From: Gimesia benthica
Lineage (GTDB): Bacteria; Planctomycetota; Planctomycetia; Planctomycetales; Planctomycetaceae
DNA length: 64,000 nt
Direction: 5' to 3'
Assembly: GCF_009720525.1 (NCBI RefSeq)
Contig: NZ_CP043930.1
Location: 7,328,001 to 7,392,000 of the forward strand
Part shown: positions 37,862 to 46,717 of the stretch, in pieces
How the letters are laid out: every line of letters begins with the position of its first letter
Numbering within the stretch: position 1 is the stretch's first letter
Notes under the pieces: model-generated
The model's database searches: none
The model's input: the letters and a program-made list of their open reading frames with translations, nothing else
What the model was told of the DNA's origin: nothing
Made by a program: the position numbers and the translations under genes

Positions 37862-39229
37862 CTAGCGTGTTTCCGTCGGTTCAACAAAACCTTCCACGGG
37901 ACGCTCACGATAGATTCGCTCGCGGAAGTTCCCCAGGAAACGCCAGAGCTTCGGCTGGGACAGATTCACCTCTGCCATCACCAGTGTGCCCCAGTCTTTG
38001 CCGATCGAGAGCATCTTGCCTTCCTTGTCGATGATCGTTGTTTTCATCCAGTCTCGGTCAGGATCGGTATAGGTGCTGGTGACGAGAAAGACCTGATTTT
38101 CAATGGCACGTGCCTTGGCGAGTGTCGGATTGCCGCCCCAGATCGGCATGGCAATGACTTCAGCGCCATTATTGGCCAGGTTCCGGGCCACTTCAGGGAA
38201 ATGAACATCCCAGCAGATCATCATTCCCAGTTTCCCGAAGCGGGTGTCAAATACTGGATATTCTTTCCCTGGCGAGATACCGTGCTCAATTTCTTCACGG
38301 GGAAGACAGACTTTCCGATATTTACCCACCAGCTTCCCATCAGGGCCGATCAAAGCCGCTGTGTTATAAACGAGGTCTCCCGATTGCTCCAGCAGGCCAG
38401 CCACAATATACAGATTAAATTCCTTTGCGAGTTTGCCGAAATATTCGGTTGAAGGGCCGGGGACCGGTTCAGCCACATCTGCGTAATCCAGGCCTGTGCC
38501 GCACATGGTGAGACATTCCGGAAGACAGATCAGGTCAGCCTGTTTCTTACCTGCTTCTGCGATCAGTGGAGCGAACTGTTGGCAGTTCTCCATCGCTGAC
38601 TTTCCATTGCGAGGACGCAAATGGGCGGATGCCAGTCGGATGATTCGCTGCGCGGGAGCAGCTTCAGGATTCAATTCCGGCAGACTCCACAGAACGCGTC
38701 CCTGACCGGCCCAGCGGAGATGCAGTTCTACTTTGGCTTGCGTCGCCTCTGTCGGGACCGGATACACGTCAGTTACTTCGGTCCAGCCTGCTTTGTTTGT
38801 ATTTCCATCTGCGGGGAAAACGGGTCTCACTCTGTCATCGGCACCCTGGACGCGCGAAGGAATCAGATTCCCTTTTTCATCGAGCCATGTGATTTTGACG
38901 ACTGCATTGCGGCGCGGAACAGCCAGTCCTTCGGTTTTTCTCCAGACATGAAAGCGATAGCCCTGTCCTCCCTTGACCGGGAATGTTTTTACCCACGCTC
39001 CATGCGATTCTGTCTGGTCGGGAGCAGCAGAGATTGCCAGCGCCCCTTTGCCATCGAAGGAATCCTGGGGGAGATAGCTGAACTCCGGCTTGACCGGTTC
39101 GCGCATCGCCATCTGTTGCCAGCCCTCAGGGACGGGCTCACCTGCTGAAATTGAAGTGCTCTGCAGCAATAGAGTGAGCAGAATTCCCAACAGTAAGGAG
39201 ATAGACGGAGACTTAAGGGAATAATTCAT
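37862..39229 (-). CDS. Exported nitrilase-family carbon-nitrogen hydrolase
   Basis: The 455-residue protein has a signal peptide (MNYSLKSPSISLLLGILLTLLLQSTSIS), an N-terminal beta-rich segment (about 30-190), then a nitrilase domain (about 190-455). The catalytic Glu-Lys-Cys triad is visible: Glu in LICLPECLTMCG, Lys in KYRKVCLPRE, Cys in MMICWDVHFPE. The family cuts nitriles, amides or carbamoyl groups. An exported form with its own binding domain points to an extracellular amide substrate. Substrate unknown. Confidence 0.88.
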   Translation of the reverse strand: MNYSLKSPSISLLLGILLTLLLQSTSISAGEPVPEGWQQMAMREPVKPEFSYLPQDSFDGKGALAISAAPDQTESHGAWVKTFPVKGGQGYRFHVWRKTEGLAVPRRNAVVKITWLDEKGNLIPSRVQGADDRVRPVFPADGNTNKAGWTEVTDVYPVPTEATQAKVELHLRWAGQGRVLWSLPELNPEAAPAQRIIRLASAHLRPRNGKSAMENCQQFAPLIAEAGKKQADLICLPECLTMCGTGLDYADVAEPVPGPSTEYFGKLAKEFNLYIVAGLLEQSGDLVYNTAALIGPDGKLVGKYRKVCLPREEIEHGISPGKEYPVFDTRFGKLGMMICWDVHFPEVARNLANNGAEVIAMPIWGGNPTLAKARAIENQVFLVTSTYTDPDRDWMKTTIIDKEGKMLSIGKDWGTLVMAEVNLSQPKLWRFLGNFRERIYRERPVEGFVEPTETR

Positions 39230-39246
39230 GAGAAGACCTTTCGGTT

Positions 39247-40950
39247 TTACGTTGTAATAACCGCTTTACCGTAAAAATGATCAAGGTGCGTTTTGTAAGA
39301 TTGTATCAGACCAGGAGCCTGCTCAGGTAACACTTTACCGGCTGCAACCAGGCATTCTGCGAGATCCTGTAACGTCTCTTCCTTGAGTGTTTCGGAGAAG
39401 ACCAGCATTAAACGCCGTTCGACAAGGTCGCCTAAAGATTCTGCCCATTCATGCTCAATGGTCCAGATAACATACTGGCGAGGCAGTGAAGTCCCACGGA
39501 TCAGTTCCGGAGAAAACTCGGGCAGAGAATCGAGTATTTCCTCCAGGTAGGTTCCCTGCAACGTCCAGAGAGCCTGAATGCTGTCTCTGGGCAGCGAGTA
39601 TTTTTCCGCAAGACGATCCAGCTCCGCGTTGAAAATGGATTCTGTCTGCGGGTAGCCTTCTGCTCCAGGAACCAGGCGGGTTTTGGATTGTGAGATATAA
39701 CCTTTCCCCAGTTTTCGCAGGATCCGATCGGAAACTTTTTCGGCAAAGGCCCGCCAGGAGGTCAGTTTGCCCCCGACCAGTGTGACAATCCAGCCAAAGG
39801 GACCTTCGTAATCTTTCAGTGAATGATCCCGAGAGATCGAGGCGGCTTTCCCCTGTGGCTGATAAGGCAGAGGGCGCACACCACTGTAATGCAGATTGAT
39901 ATCATCGAGGGTCAGTTCGACCTGGGGAAAAACCATGTTGACCATCTCTACCAGGTATTTTAGTTCCTCCGGACTCGCGGTGACATCCAGCGGATTACCC
40001 TCCACGCGAACATCGGTCGTGCCGATCAAGGTGGAGTCGCCAAAGGGGAGAATGAAAACCAGTCGACCATCGCTGGCTTCGGAATAGACGGCTTGTGTGC
40101 CTAGCGCCTCACGCAACCCAGGGTGAAACGAAACAATATGGCTGCCCTTGGTTCCCCCCATCAGACGGGGGGACGGTACATCCATCTGTTCCAGCGTCAG
40201 ATCACCACAGGCACCCGAAGCGTTGACGATAACCGTCGGAACCAATTCACGCTCAGGTTGCCCGTTCGCATGCTGATTTCGTATTACCGCGGTTCGCTCT
40301 TTCAGTCTGACCTGGTGGTAGGTCAGCAGTTCGAATTCGATGCCTTTCTCACGGGCAATACGCTGACAATCATGCAGCAGCGCGACGACGAAGCGTTCGG
40401 GAAATCGCATTTGTGCATCAGAATAGCAGGCCATCCAGCGGAATTTGGACGCATTGATTTGAGGAAGTCCCGTTTCCCCGACATTATGAACTGAATGGCG
40501 AGGGAGATTTCCCTTTGATGCGAACCAGTCGTAGAGGGTCAGTCCGATGTTGACCAGGTACAGTCCGCGTTCTGAGGAGAAATTTAAATGCGAGGTCAGC
40601 CAGGGGACACCCGGCACACGGAAGCCACTCAGAAATCGTAGCCCGGAAGAGGGAATTCCCGATGCTCGATGAGACAGGGGAATTGCAAAACGCAGGGGCT
40701 GAACCAGGTGCGGAGCCAGATTCAAAAGGATGCCCCGCTCGTGAACCGATTCACTTACGAGTGAAAAATCACCGTATTCCAGATACCTGAGACCACCATG
40801 AATCAAGCGGGATGATTTCGACGTCGCCCCCTGTGAGAGATCTCCCTGATCGACGATCGTCACCGGCATATCGTTGAGCAGCAGTTCCCTGGCGATCGCA
40901 ACGCCATTGATGCCGGCTCCGAGGATGAGTGCCTGCTCTGATTGATTCAT
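39247..40950 (-). CDS. glpD: FAD-dependent glycerol-3-phosphate dehydrogenase
   Basis: GlpD oxidises sn-glycerol 3-phosphate to dihydroxyacetone phosphate and feeds electrons to the quinone pool at the membrane. The 567-residue product has the FAD-binding motif LILGAGINGVAIARELLL at its start, SKSSRLIHGGLRYLEYGDFSLV, and the substrate-binding stretch FVLPFGDSTLIGTTDVR-like in FILPFGDSTLIGTTDVR. Length and order match GlpD. No glpF or glpK is adjacent. Its upstream neighbour is a GNAT gene 22 bp away on the same strand. Confidence 0.94.
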   Translation of the reverse strand: MNQSEQALILGAGINGVAIARELLLNDMPVTIVDQGDLSQGATSKSSRLIHGGLRYLEYGDFSLVSESVHERGILLNLAPHLVQPLRFAIPLSHRASGIPSSGLRFLSGFRVPGVPWLTSHLNFSSERGLYLVNIGLTLYDWFASKGNLPRHSVHNVGETGLPQINASKFRWMACYSDAQMRFPERFVVALLHDCQRIAREKGIEFELLTYHQVRLKERTAVIRNQHANGQPERELVPTVIVNASGACGDLTLEQMDVPSPRLMGGTKGSHIVSFHPGLREALGTQAVYSEASDGRLVFILPFGDSTLIGTTDVRVEGNPLDVTASPEELKYLVEMVNMVFPQVELTLDDINLHYSGVRPLPYQPQGKAASISRDHSLKDYEGPFGWIVTLVGGKLTSWRAFAEKVSDRILRKLGKGYISQSKTRLVPGAEGYPQTESIFNAELDRLAEKYSLPRDSIQALWTLQGTYLEEILDSLPEFSPELIRGTSLPRQYVIWTIEHEWAESLGDLVERRLMLVFSETLKEETLQDLAECLVAAGKVLPEQAPGLIQSYKTHLDHFYGKAVITT

Positions 40951-40972
40951 TGAGGTTGTTCCTGCCTGAAGT

Positions 40973-41431
40973 TTAAGTGGTCGGTTGGAATTCCATGATC
41001 AGACGATGCTCATGAGGGCGATAGTAGCCCTCCACCTGGGTCCGGACATTGAATCCGAAGCTTTCGTAGAGTTTGATTGCGGGGGTGTTTTCCGGATTCA
41101 CGGTCAGCAGAACGACGTCTTGTGCGTCTTGCAGTGCCTGCTGCATCAGGGCCGAGCCGATTCCCTTGCCGCGATAATCAGGGTGGACCATGATTTTGTG
41201 AAGAAAAATTTCACTGGTATTCGTGGGGAACATCAAGAGCGCTCCTGTCACGAGTTCTCTTTGATCGGGCTGCGACTCCAGAGCAATTAGAACCGTTGCA
41301 TACTCACACCAGAGCCGCCAGGCATGCTCACCATCGGGAATATAGGTGTCCGGCTCTTCGGGCCAGGCGATACGATCCAGGGCTGCTACATCCAGAAAAT
41401 GACCCGGTTGAGCCAGTTTAATCTTATACAA
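40973..41431 (-). CDS. GNAT family N-acetyltransferase
   Basis: The 152-residue protein has the acetyl-CoA-binding motif A (MVHPDYRGKGIGSALMQQAL, about 82-101) and the C-terminal LYESFGFNVRTQVEGYY region typical of GNAT enzymes. It acetylates an amine of unknown identity, perhaps a small molecule or protein N terminus. It lies 22 bp upstream of glpD in the transcript order and may be co-expressed. Confidence 0.88.
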   Translation of the reverse strand: MYKIKLAQPGHFLDVAALDRIAWPEEPDTYIPDGEHAWRLWCEYATVLIALESQPDQRELVTGALLMFPTNTSEIFLHKIMVHPDYRGKGIGSALMQQALQDAQDVVLLTVNPENTPAIKLYESFGFNVRTQVEGYYRPHEHRLIMEFQPTT

Positions 41432-41616
41432 TCCAAAAGCCTTTCATTGTCGCTTTTCATCAGTGAATCCGCGGCTGAGATACTGAAGCCTATTGTACGA
41501 TCTCATATGAACTGTTTCGATCTTGATTGAATAGATTTCAGCGTTCCGGTAAAAGAATAAGTGGCTTTTGAATCCGTCTTGAAATATTCCGCTGACAACA
41601 TCTGCTTGCTGATCAC

Positions 41617-42774
41617 ATGACTTCCTCATCCATTCCCCACGTGGCACTGCTGATTGAGACCTCCCGCTCCCATGGGCGCGGGCTGTTGAACGGCATTCGA
41701 CAGTTTATCGCTGAGAATGAAGAGTGGTCTGTGTTTCTGATGCCCCGTTCTCTGGATTCTCAGATTCCGGACTGGATCTCCCGCTGGAAGGGGGATGGAA
41801 TTCTCAGTCGAACGACCAGCCAGGAAATGGCCGACGCGATCACCGCATCCGGGATTCCCACCGTTGAATTAAGGTCGACGAAACTCAAGCATGCCTTTCC
41901 GTTTCTGGGGATCGATAACCGGGCCATGGGACGACTGGTCGCCGAGCATTTTCTCGAACGTGGGATTCGTCACTTCGGTGTCTATGAAATCGGTATCGAA
42001 GTCTATTTTGAAGAACGCAGGGACAATTACATTCAAACGATCCAGCAGGCGGGTTACGAAGTGAGTGTGTTTTCCGCGGCAGAAGATTCGGAGGCCCCTC
42101 GCGAATGGGAGAAGCACCAGGAACAGATGGCGGACTGGGTACGTGGTCTCCCCAAACCGGTGGGGATCATGGCATGTACCGATCAGCTCGGTTTCTGGTT
42201 GCTGGATGCCTGTGATCGGGCGGGAATCTCGGTCCCCGATGAGGTGGCCGTGGTGGGCGTCGAAAATGACGAGATCCTCTGCATGATGGCCCGGCCGCCA
42301 CTTTCGAGCGTGGCCTTCAACTCAGCCCGGATCGGTTACGAGGCGGCAGCGTTGTTGAGTAGATTGATGCAGGGGGAACCAGCCCCGGCAGAACCGTTCA
42401 TGATTGATCCCCTGGGAATTGTAACACGGCAGTCTTCTGATGTCGTCGCCGTGGATGATCCGGAATTGGCAATGGCGCTGCGGTTCATTCGCGAAAATGC
42501 CTGTCGTGGAATTCAGGTGGGGGATATTCTCAAACAGGTTCCGCTGTCTCGAACCGCGTTGGAACGACAAATGAAAGCAGCTATCGGACGTTCTCCCAAA
42601 GCAGAGATTCTCCGCAATCAACTGGAACGGGCCAAAGAGCTGCTCGTATCGACCGAATTGTCTCTGGCACAGATCTCCGAGCGCGTCGGATTTCGTCACG
42701 CGCAGCATTTCAGCACGATTTTCAAAGAGAAACTGGGCGAAACGCCGGGATCCTATCGTGCTAAAATGCACTGA
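41617..42774 (+). CDS. XylR-like AraC-family regulator with sugar-binding domain
   Basis: The 385-residue regulator has an N-terminal periplasmic-binding-protein-like domain (about 8-275), as in LacI/XylR sensors (LIETSRSHGRGLLNGIRQF; VAVVGVENDEI), and a C-terminal AraC helix-turn-helix (about 280-385; LAQISERVGFRHAQHFSTIFKEKLGETPGSYR). This arrangement is that of XylR, which activates pentose genes on binding its sugar. It heads the forward-strand cluster 42939-48505 and probably controls it in response to a sugar or sugar acid. The ligand is unknown. Confidence 0.92.
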   Translation: MTSSSIPHVALLIETSRSHGRGLLNGIRQFIAENEEWSVFLMPRSLDSQIPDWISRWKGDGILSRTTSQEMADAITASGIPTVELRSTKLKHAFPFLGIDNRAMGRLVAEHFLERGIRHFGVYEIGIEVYFEERRDNYIQTIQQAGYEVSVFSAAEDSEAPREWEKHQEQMADWVRGLPKPVGIMACTDQLGFWLLDACDRAGISVPDEVAVVGVENDEILCMMARPPLSSVAFNSARIGYEAAALLSRLMQGEPAPAEPFMIDPLGIVTRQSSDVVAVDDPELAMALRFIRENACRGIQVGDILKQVPLSRTALERQMKAAIGRSPKAEILRNQLERAKELLVSTELSLAQISERVGFRHAQHFSTIFKEKLGETPGSYRAKMH

Positions 42775-42784
42775 GATAACGCTT

Positions 42785-42873
42785 TAATGACGGGATTCTG
42801 GAGCATTTCCAGGTCACAATAGTGAATTGATACGCAAAACCTGATAATGTTTATGGAAATCCGTAATGACGGG
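42785..42873. promoter_or_regulatory. Candidate operator for the XylR-like regulator
   Basis: TAATGACGGG occurs at 42785-42794 and at 42864-42873, both between the regulator gene and the next gene. AraC-family regulators often bind direct repeats, so this pair is a plausible target; the 79-bp spacing is not a whole number of helical turns. No further copies were noticed. Confidence 0.35.
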
Positions 42874-42938
42874 GAGAGGATCCCTCGTAAAATTAATTCC
42901 GTTCGAAGTTCATATTTTACGTAGAAGGAAAGACTTGA

Positions 42939-43502
42939 ATGAACAAGGTGCTGATCATCGTTGGTGATGCCACAGAAACTGTCGATACGCTGTATCCCTA
43001 CTATCGCCTGATTGAGGGAGGCTATGAACCTGTCGTCGCAGCTCCCGAAAAACGGCGGTACCAGATGGTATTGCATGAAGTCAAACCGGGCTGGACCATC
43101 ACCAAAGAGTGGGAAGGGTATTCGATCGAAGCAGACATCGCTTTCAAAGATATCAAAGAAGAAGAATACCTGGGTATCTTTTTCAGTGGGGGGCGTGCGC
43201 CAGAGTACATTCGCGACGATGAGGATCTGATCCGCATCACCCAGCATTTCTTCGAAACCGGAAAGCCGATCGCTTCCGTCTGCCACGGAGTGGAAATTCC
43301 AGCGCGGGCCGGGTGCGTCAAAGGACGTCGGATGGCCACTGTGCCTAAGTGCCAGTTTGATCTGGAAGTCTGTGGCGGCATTTTTGTCAATGAGCCCTGT
43401 GTGATTGACGGGAATCTCGTCAGCGGCCGCACCTACCATGACCACGGACACTATATGGGACCCTGGATGAAAATGCTGGATGAAGCCCAGAGCCAGTTCT
43501 GA
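42939..43502 (+). CDS. DJ-1/PfpI family protein
   Basis: The 187-residue protein has the DJ-1/PfpI fold with nucleophile Cys115 in ASVCHGVEI, plus IAFKDIKEEEYLGIFFSGGRAP carrying the conserved acidic residue. Members include proteases, deglycases, chaperones and glyoxalase-like enzymes, so the specific activity is not fixed. It lies first in the forward cluster under the XylR-like gene, 44 bp before an oxidoreductase gene. A role in sugar-aldehyde chemistry is inference. Confidence 0.9.
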   Translation: MNKVLIIVGDATETVDTLYPYYRLIEGGYEPVVAAPEKRRYQMVLHEVKPGWTITKEWEGYSIEADIAFKDIKEEEYLGIFFSGGRAPEYIRDDEDLIRITQHFFETGKPIASVCHGVEIPARAGCVKGRRMATVPKCQFDLEVCGGIFVNEPCVIDGNLVSGRTYHDHGHYMGPWMKMLDEAQSQF

Positions 43503-43546
43503 TTTGAATTCAATAACCAATCTTGCCAGCGCAACAGGAGAGTGTA

Positions 43547-44875
43547 ATGACCTCACGGAAACTGACACGTCGATCATTTCTGAAAACTTCTGCAGCCGGT
43601 CTGCCGCTTGCCTGCCTGGCACCGGGTGTCTTCGTCAATACGGCACGCTCTGCTCAAAAGTCTCGAAATCCGAACGAGCGGCTGAAGATTGGTTCCATTG
43701 GTATGCGTTACCAGGGATCGGTTATCGCAGATAAGGCTCAGGAATATGGCGATATCGTGGCGATAGCCGACGTGGATCGTGATATCGCCCAGAAGGCCCG
43801 TAAGCAGTTTGGCGGTAAAGCGACACTGTTTGAAGATTATCGCGAGATGCTTGAAAAGGCCGACATTGATGTCGTGACCATCGGCGCACCCGATCACTGG
43901 CATACTAAAATGCTGATCGATGCCTGCCGGGCCGGAAAAGACGTCTATTGTGAAAAGCCACTCACACTGACCGTGGATGAAGGTAAGATCCTGAACCGGG
44001 TTGTCAAAGATACCAACGCGGTCGTACAGGTCGGAACCTGGCAGCGAAGCGATCATCGTTTCCGTCAGGCTGTCGAAATGGTACATGATGGACGCATCGG
44101 CAACCTGAAGAAGGTGACTGTCACGCTCAGTAAAAACAAAACGGGTGGTCCCTTCAAGTCTGAGCCTGTCCCTTCAGTCTTAAACTGGGATTTGTGGCAG
44201 GGGCAGACTCCTGATGTGCCTTACATTAAGGAACGTTGTCACTATACGTTCCGCTGGTGGTATGAGTATTCGGGGGGCCAGATGACCGACTGGGGCGCGC
44301 ATCACATTGATATCGCCCAGTGGGGAGCTGGAATGCAGGATACCGGTCCTGTCGATATCGAAGGGACCGCCACATTTCCGAACGTCGAAAACGGCTACAA
44401 TGTTGCCCTCGACTACCATTTGAAGGCCCGCTATGCCAACGGGGTAATTCTGGAAGTCAATGACACCGGTCGAACCGGCGTCATGTTTGAAGGTGACGAG
44501 GGACGAATGTTTGTAAACCGGGGGACGATTGCCGGTAAACCCGTCGAGGATCTGAAGCAGAATCCACTGCCCCGTGAAAAGTTTAATGTCTATGCTCACG
44601 ACAATCTCTCCCGACCTCCCCGGATGGGCAAACTGGATGCGATTGTCAATCACATGGGCAATTTCTTCGACTGCATCGAATCTCGCGAAACACCGATCTC
44701 GAGTGTGCAGAATCAGCACCGTTCGGTTTCAGTCTGTCATATCGGCAATATCTCTCAACGCCTGGGACGTAAGCTGACTTGGGATCCCGAACAGGAACTG
44801 TTTGTGGGAGATGACGAAGCCAATACGTGGCTCAAACGGGAGCAGAGAAAAGGCTACGAAATCACTGATTCCTGA
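43547..44875 (+). CDS. Tat-exported Gfo/Idh/MocA family oxidoreductase
   Basis: The 442-residue protein starts with a twin-arginine signal ([21 protein letters not shown]), then the Rossmann NAD(P)-binding part ([20 protein letters not shown]) and the [11 protein letters not shown] segment, where Lys is the conserved catalytic base. The family oxidises or reduces sugars and inositols. AACAGGAG precedes ATG 43547, which is preferred to 43523. Export with its cofactor folded is typical of planctomycete Gfo/Idh/MocA proteins. It lies between the PfpI gene and the dioxygenase gene. Confidence 0.9.
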   Translation: MTSRKLTRRSFLKTSAAGLPLACLAPGVFVNTARSAQKSRNPNERLKIGSIGMRYQGSVIADKAQEYGDIVAIADVDRDIAQKARKQFGGKATLFEDYREMLEKADIDVVTIGAPDHWHTKMLIDACRAGKDVYCEKPLTLTVDEGKILNRVVKDTNAVVQVGTWQRSDHRFRQAVEMVHDGRIGNLKKVTVTLSKNKTGGPFKSEPVPSVLNWDLWQGQTPDVPYIKERCHYTFRWWYEYSGGQMTDWGAHHIDIAQWGAGMQDTGPVDIEGTATFPNVENGYNVALDYHLKARYANGVILEVNDTGRTGVMFEGDEGRMFVNRGTIAGKPVEDLKQNPLPREKFNVYAHDNLSRPPRMGKLDAIVNHMGNFFDCIESRETPISSVQNQHRSVSVCHIGNISQRLGRKLTWDPEQELFVGDDEANTWLKREQRKGYEITDS

Positions 44876-44939
44876 ACCGTTGTCAGTTGAGCTTCCAATG
44901 AGTTTCGCCTTTCCCGTTTTTCTACAACCAGGAGCAATC

Positions 44940-45698
44940 ATGTCGGTTTCCACAGGGATCATCACGGAAGAGCATAAACGTCAGTTTAAGGAAGAGGGAT
45001 ATTTTATTCTGGAGAAGGTCATCCCCGAAGAGGATCTACAGATCATTCGGGATTCCTGTGCTCATCTGATCGATTTGATGCATCAGGAAATGGATCGGCT
45101 GGGAACAGACCATATTCATATCAGCCATCGAGGCAAACGTTACCACATCGCGAAAAAATACGATCAGGCGCCTCGTCTGACTGAGTATGTATTTGGCGAT
45201 CTGATGGCGGAAATCTGCAAGGCCACCATCGGAGACACAGCGTATCTGTTTTACGATCAGTACGTTGTCAAAGCGGCGGAGAAGGGGATCAAGTTTTCCT
45301 GGCACCAGGATTCTGGATACCTGGGGTTCAATCATCGTCCCTATGTGACGGTCTGGGCGGCCGTAGATGATATGACCGTGGAAAACGGGACCGTTGATGT
45401 CTTGCCCTTTTCGACGGTTGGTATCCGTTCCTTAGTGGAGCACATTCGGGATCCTGAGACCGGCGACAAAACCGGCTACTTCGGTAAGGAACCGGGAGTC
45501 ACAGCTGTCGTTCCCGCGGGGAGTCTGGCGGTGTTCAGTTCTCTCACCTTCCATCGCAGTGGCGCAAATACAACAGATAAAATGCGTCGGGCGTATGTTA
45601 CCCAATATTCTCCGGAGCCTATTTATGATCCGGAAACCGGTCAGCCCAAGCATCTGGCGGTACCGTTCCTAAAAGGTGGAGACCGCGTGGTATCCTGA
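44940..45698 (+). CDS. Phytanoyl-CoA dioxygenase family protein
   Basis: The 252-residue enzyme is a non-heme Fe(II)/2-oxoglutarate-dependent dioxygenase. The facial triad is visible: His122 and Asp124 in [10 protein letters not shown], and His205 in [10 protein letters not shown]; the 2-oxoglutarate Arg is likely in KMRRAYVT. Substrate unknown; planctomycetes encode many of these, often near sugar genes. AGGAG (44929-44933) sits before ATG 44940, which is preferred to the frame opening at 44802. Cytoplasmic. Confidence 0.92.
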   Translation: MSVSTGIITEEHKRQFKEEGYFILEKVIPEEDLQIIRDSCAHLIDLMHQEMDRLGTDHIHISHRGKRYHIAKKYDQAPRLTEYVFGDLMAEICKATIGDTAYLFYDQYVVKAAEKGIKFSWHQDSGYLGFNHRPYVTVWAAVDDMTVENGTVDVLPFSTVGIRSLVEHIRDPETGDKTGYFGKEPGVTAVVPAGSLAVFSSLTFHRSGANTTDKMRRAYVTQYSPEPIYDPETGQPKHLAVPFLKGGDRVVS

Positions 45699-45734
45699 TC
45701 AATTGGTGAAATAGAACTTTAGAAAGACAGACCA

Positions 45735-46676
45735 ATGCACGAACAGATCACTCGTCGCAATTTTAATAAACAACTGCTGGGAACTGCCTGTGCAGCGACT
45801 TTGGCTGGCAACACTCTGGCTGCGGGGACCAAAACATCACAAAAGCCGTTTCAACTGAACTACATCGTTGCCTCCTGCATGTATGGGACACTCCCCCTGG
45901 AAACGATTCTGCAGGAAACTCCTAAAACGGGAGCGCAATATCTGGAGATCTGGGCGAAACGGCACGGGAACCAGCGCGAGCAGATTGACGAGTTGGGCGT
46001 CGAAAAGACAAAGCAGCTGTTTGATCAATACAACGTCAAACTGGGTAGTTTTACCTGTTTCAAGTACGGCTTGTTCAACATGCAGGGCGAGATGGACCTG
46101 GTGAAGCAGTTGGGCGGTGATATGGTGATCTGTAACAGCGGAGGTCCCAAAGGTCTGAAAGGGGCCGAACTGAAAGCTGCGATTAAAAAGTTTGCCGAAA
46201 AGCTGAAACCGCATGTCGATGCTGCTGCTGAGAAGGGCGTCATTGTTGGCCTGGAGAATCATGGAGGTGGATTAATCAATGATCCGGATACACAGCTCTG
46301 GCTGATGGAAATGCTGCCAGCGAAAAACTTCGGTATCGCGCTGGCTCCCTATCATCTGGAACAGGATCCGGAGATGATGGCCCGGCTGATTCAAGATCTG
46401 GATGAACGGCTCGTGCACTTCCAGGCCTGGCAACACGGCATGGGCTGTATTAAGAAACTGCCTAAGGAACAGGAACTCCTGCAACTGCCTGGCCGTGGTG
46501 ACCTGAATTTTGTTCCTGTCCTCGCAGCACTTAAACAGATCAACTATCAGGGACGAACCGAAATCTTCATGCATCCCGTACCCCGCGGAATTCCGATTCT
46601 GCCTACCGCGGAACAGGTGACGGCTGAGATCAACCGCTCTCGCGCCTATCTGGAGAACTGTCTGAAACAGGCATGA
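45735..46676 (+). CDS. Sugar phosphate isomerase/epimerase-like TIM barrel protein
   Basis: The 313-residue protein has an N-terminal signal that is Tat-like (ITRRNFNKQLLGTACAATLAG) and then a xylose-isomerase-like AP-endonuclease-2 barrel. Metal-site residues typical of the family appear in VIVGLENHGGG and near LVHFQAWQHGMG. Substrate unknown, but an isomerase, epimerase or dehydratase acting on a sugar fits the cluster. The next gene may start inside this one's stop codon (46673) or 42 bp on (46718). Confidence 0.85.
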   Translation: MHEQITRRNFNKQLLGTACAATLAGNTLAAGTKTSQKPFQLNYIVASCMYGTLPLETILQETPKTGAQYLEIWAKRHGNQREQIDELGVEKTKQLFDQYNVKLGSFTCFKYGLFNMQGEMDLVKQLGGDMVICNSGGPKGLKGAELKAAIKKFAEKLKPHVDAAAEKGVIVGLENHGGGLINDPDTQLWLMEMLPAKNFGIALAPYHLEQDPEMMARLIQDLDERLVHFQAWQHGMGCIKKLPKEQELLQLPGRGDLNFVPVLAALKQINYQGRTEIFMHPVPRGIPILPTAEQVTAEINRSRAYLENCLKQA

Positions 46677-46717
46677 ACCGCAATCGCGACTCAACACCAA
46701 GACTGAGGCTGTTTTTC

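Noticed and set aside
42753-43622. Reverse-strand frame of 289 codons
   Set aside because: It runs antisense to the PfpI gene and has no family match.
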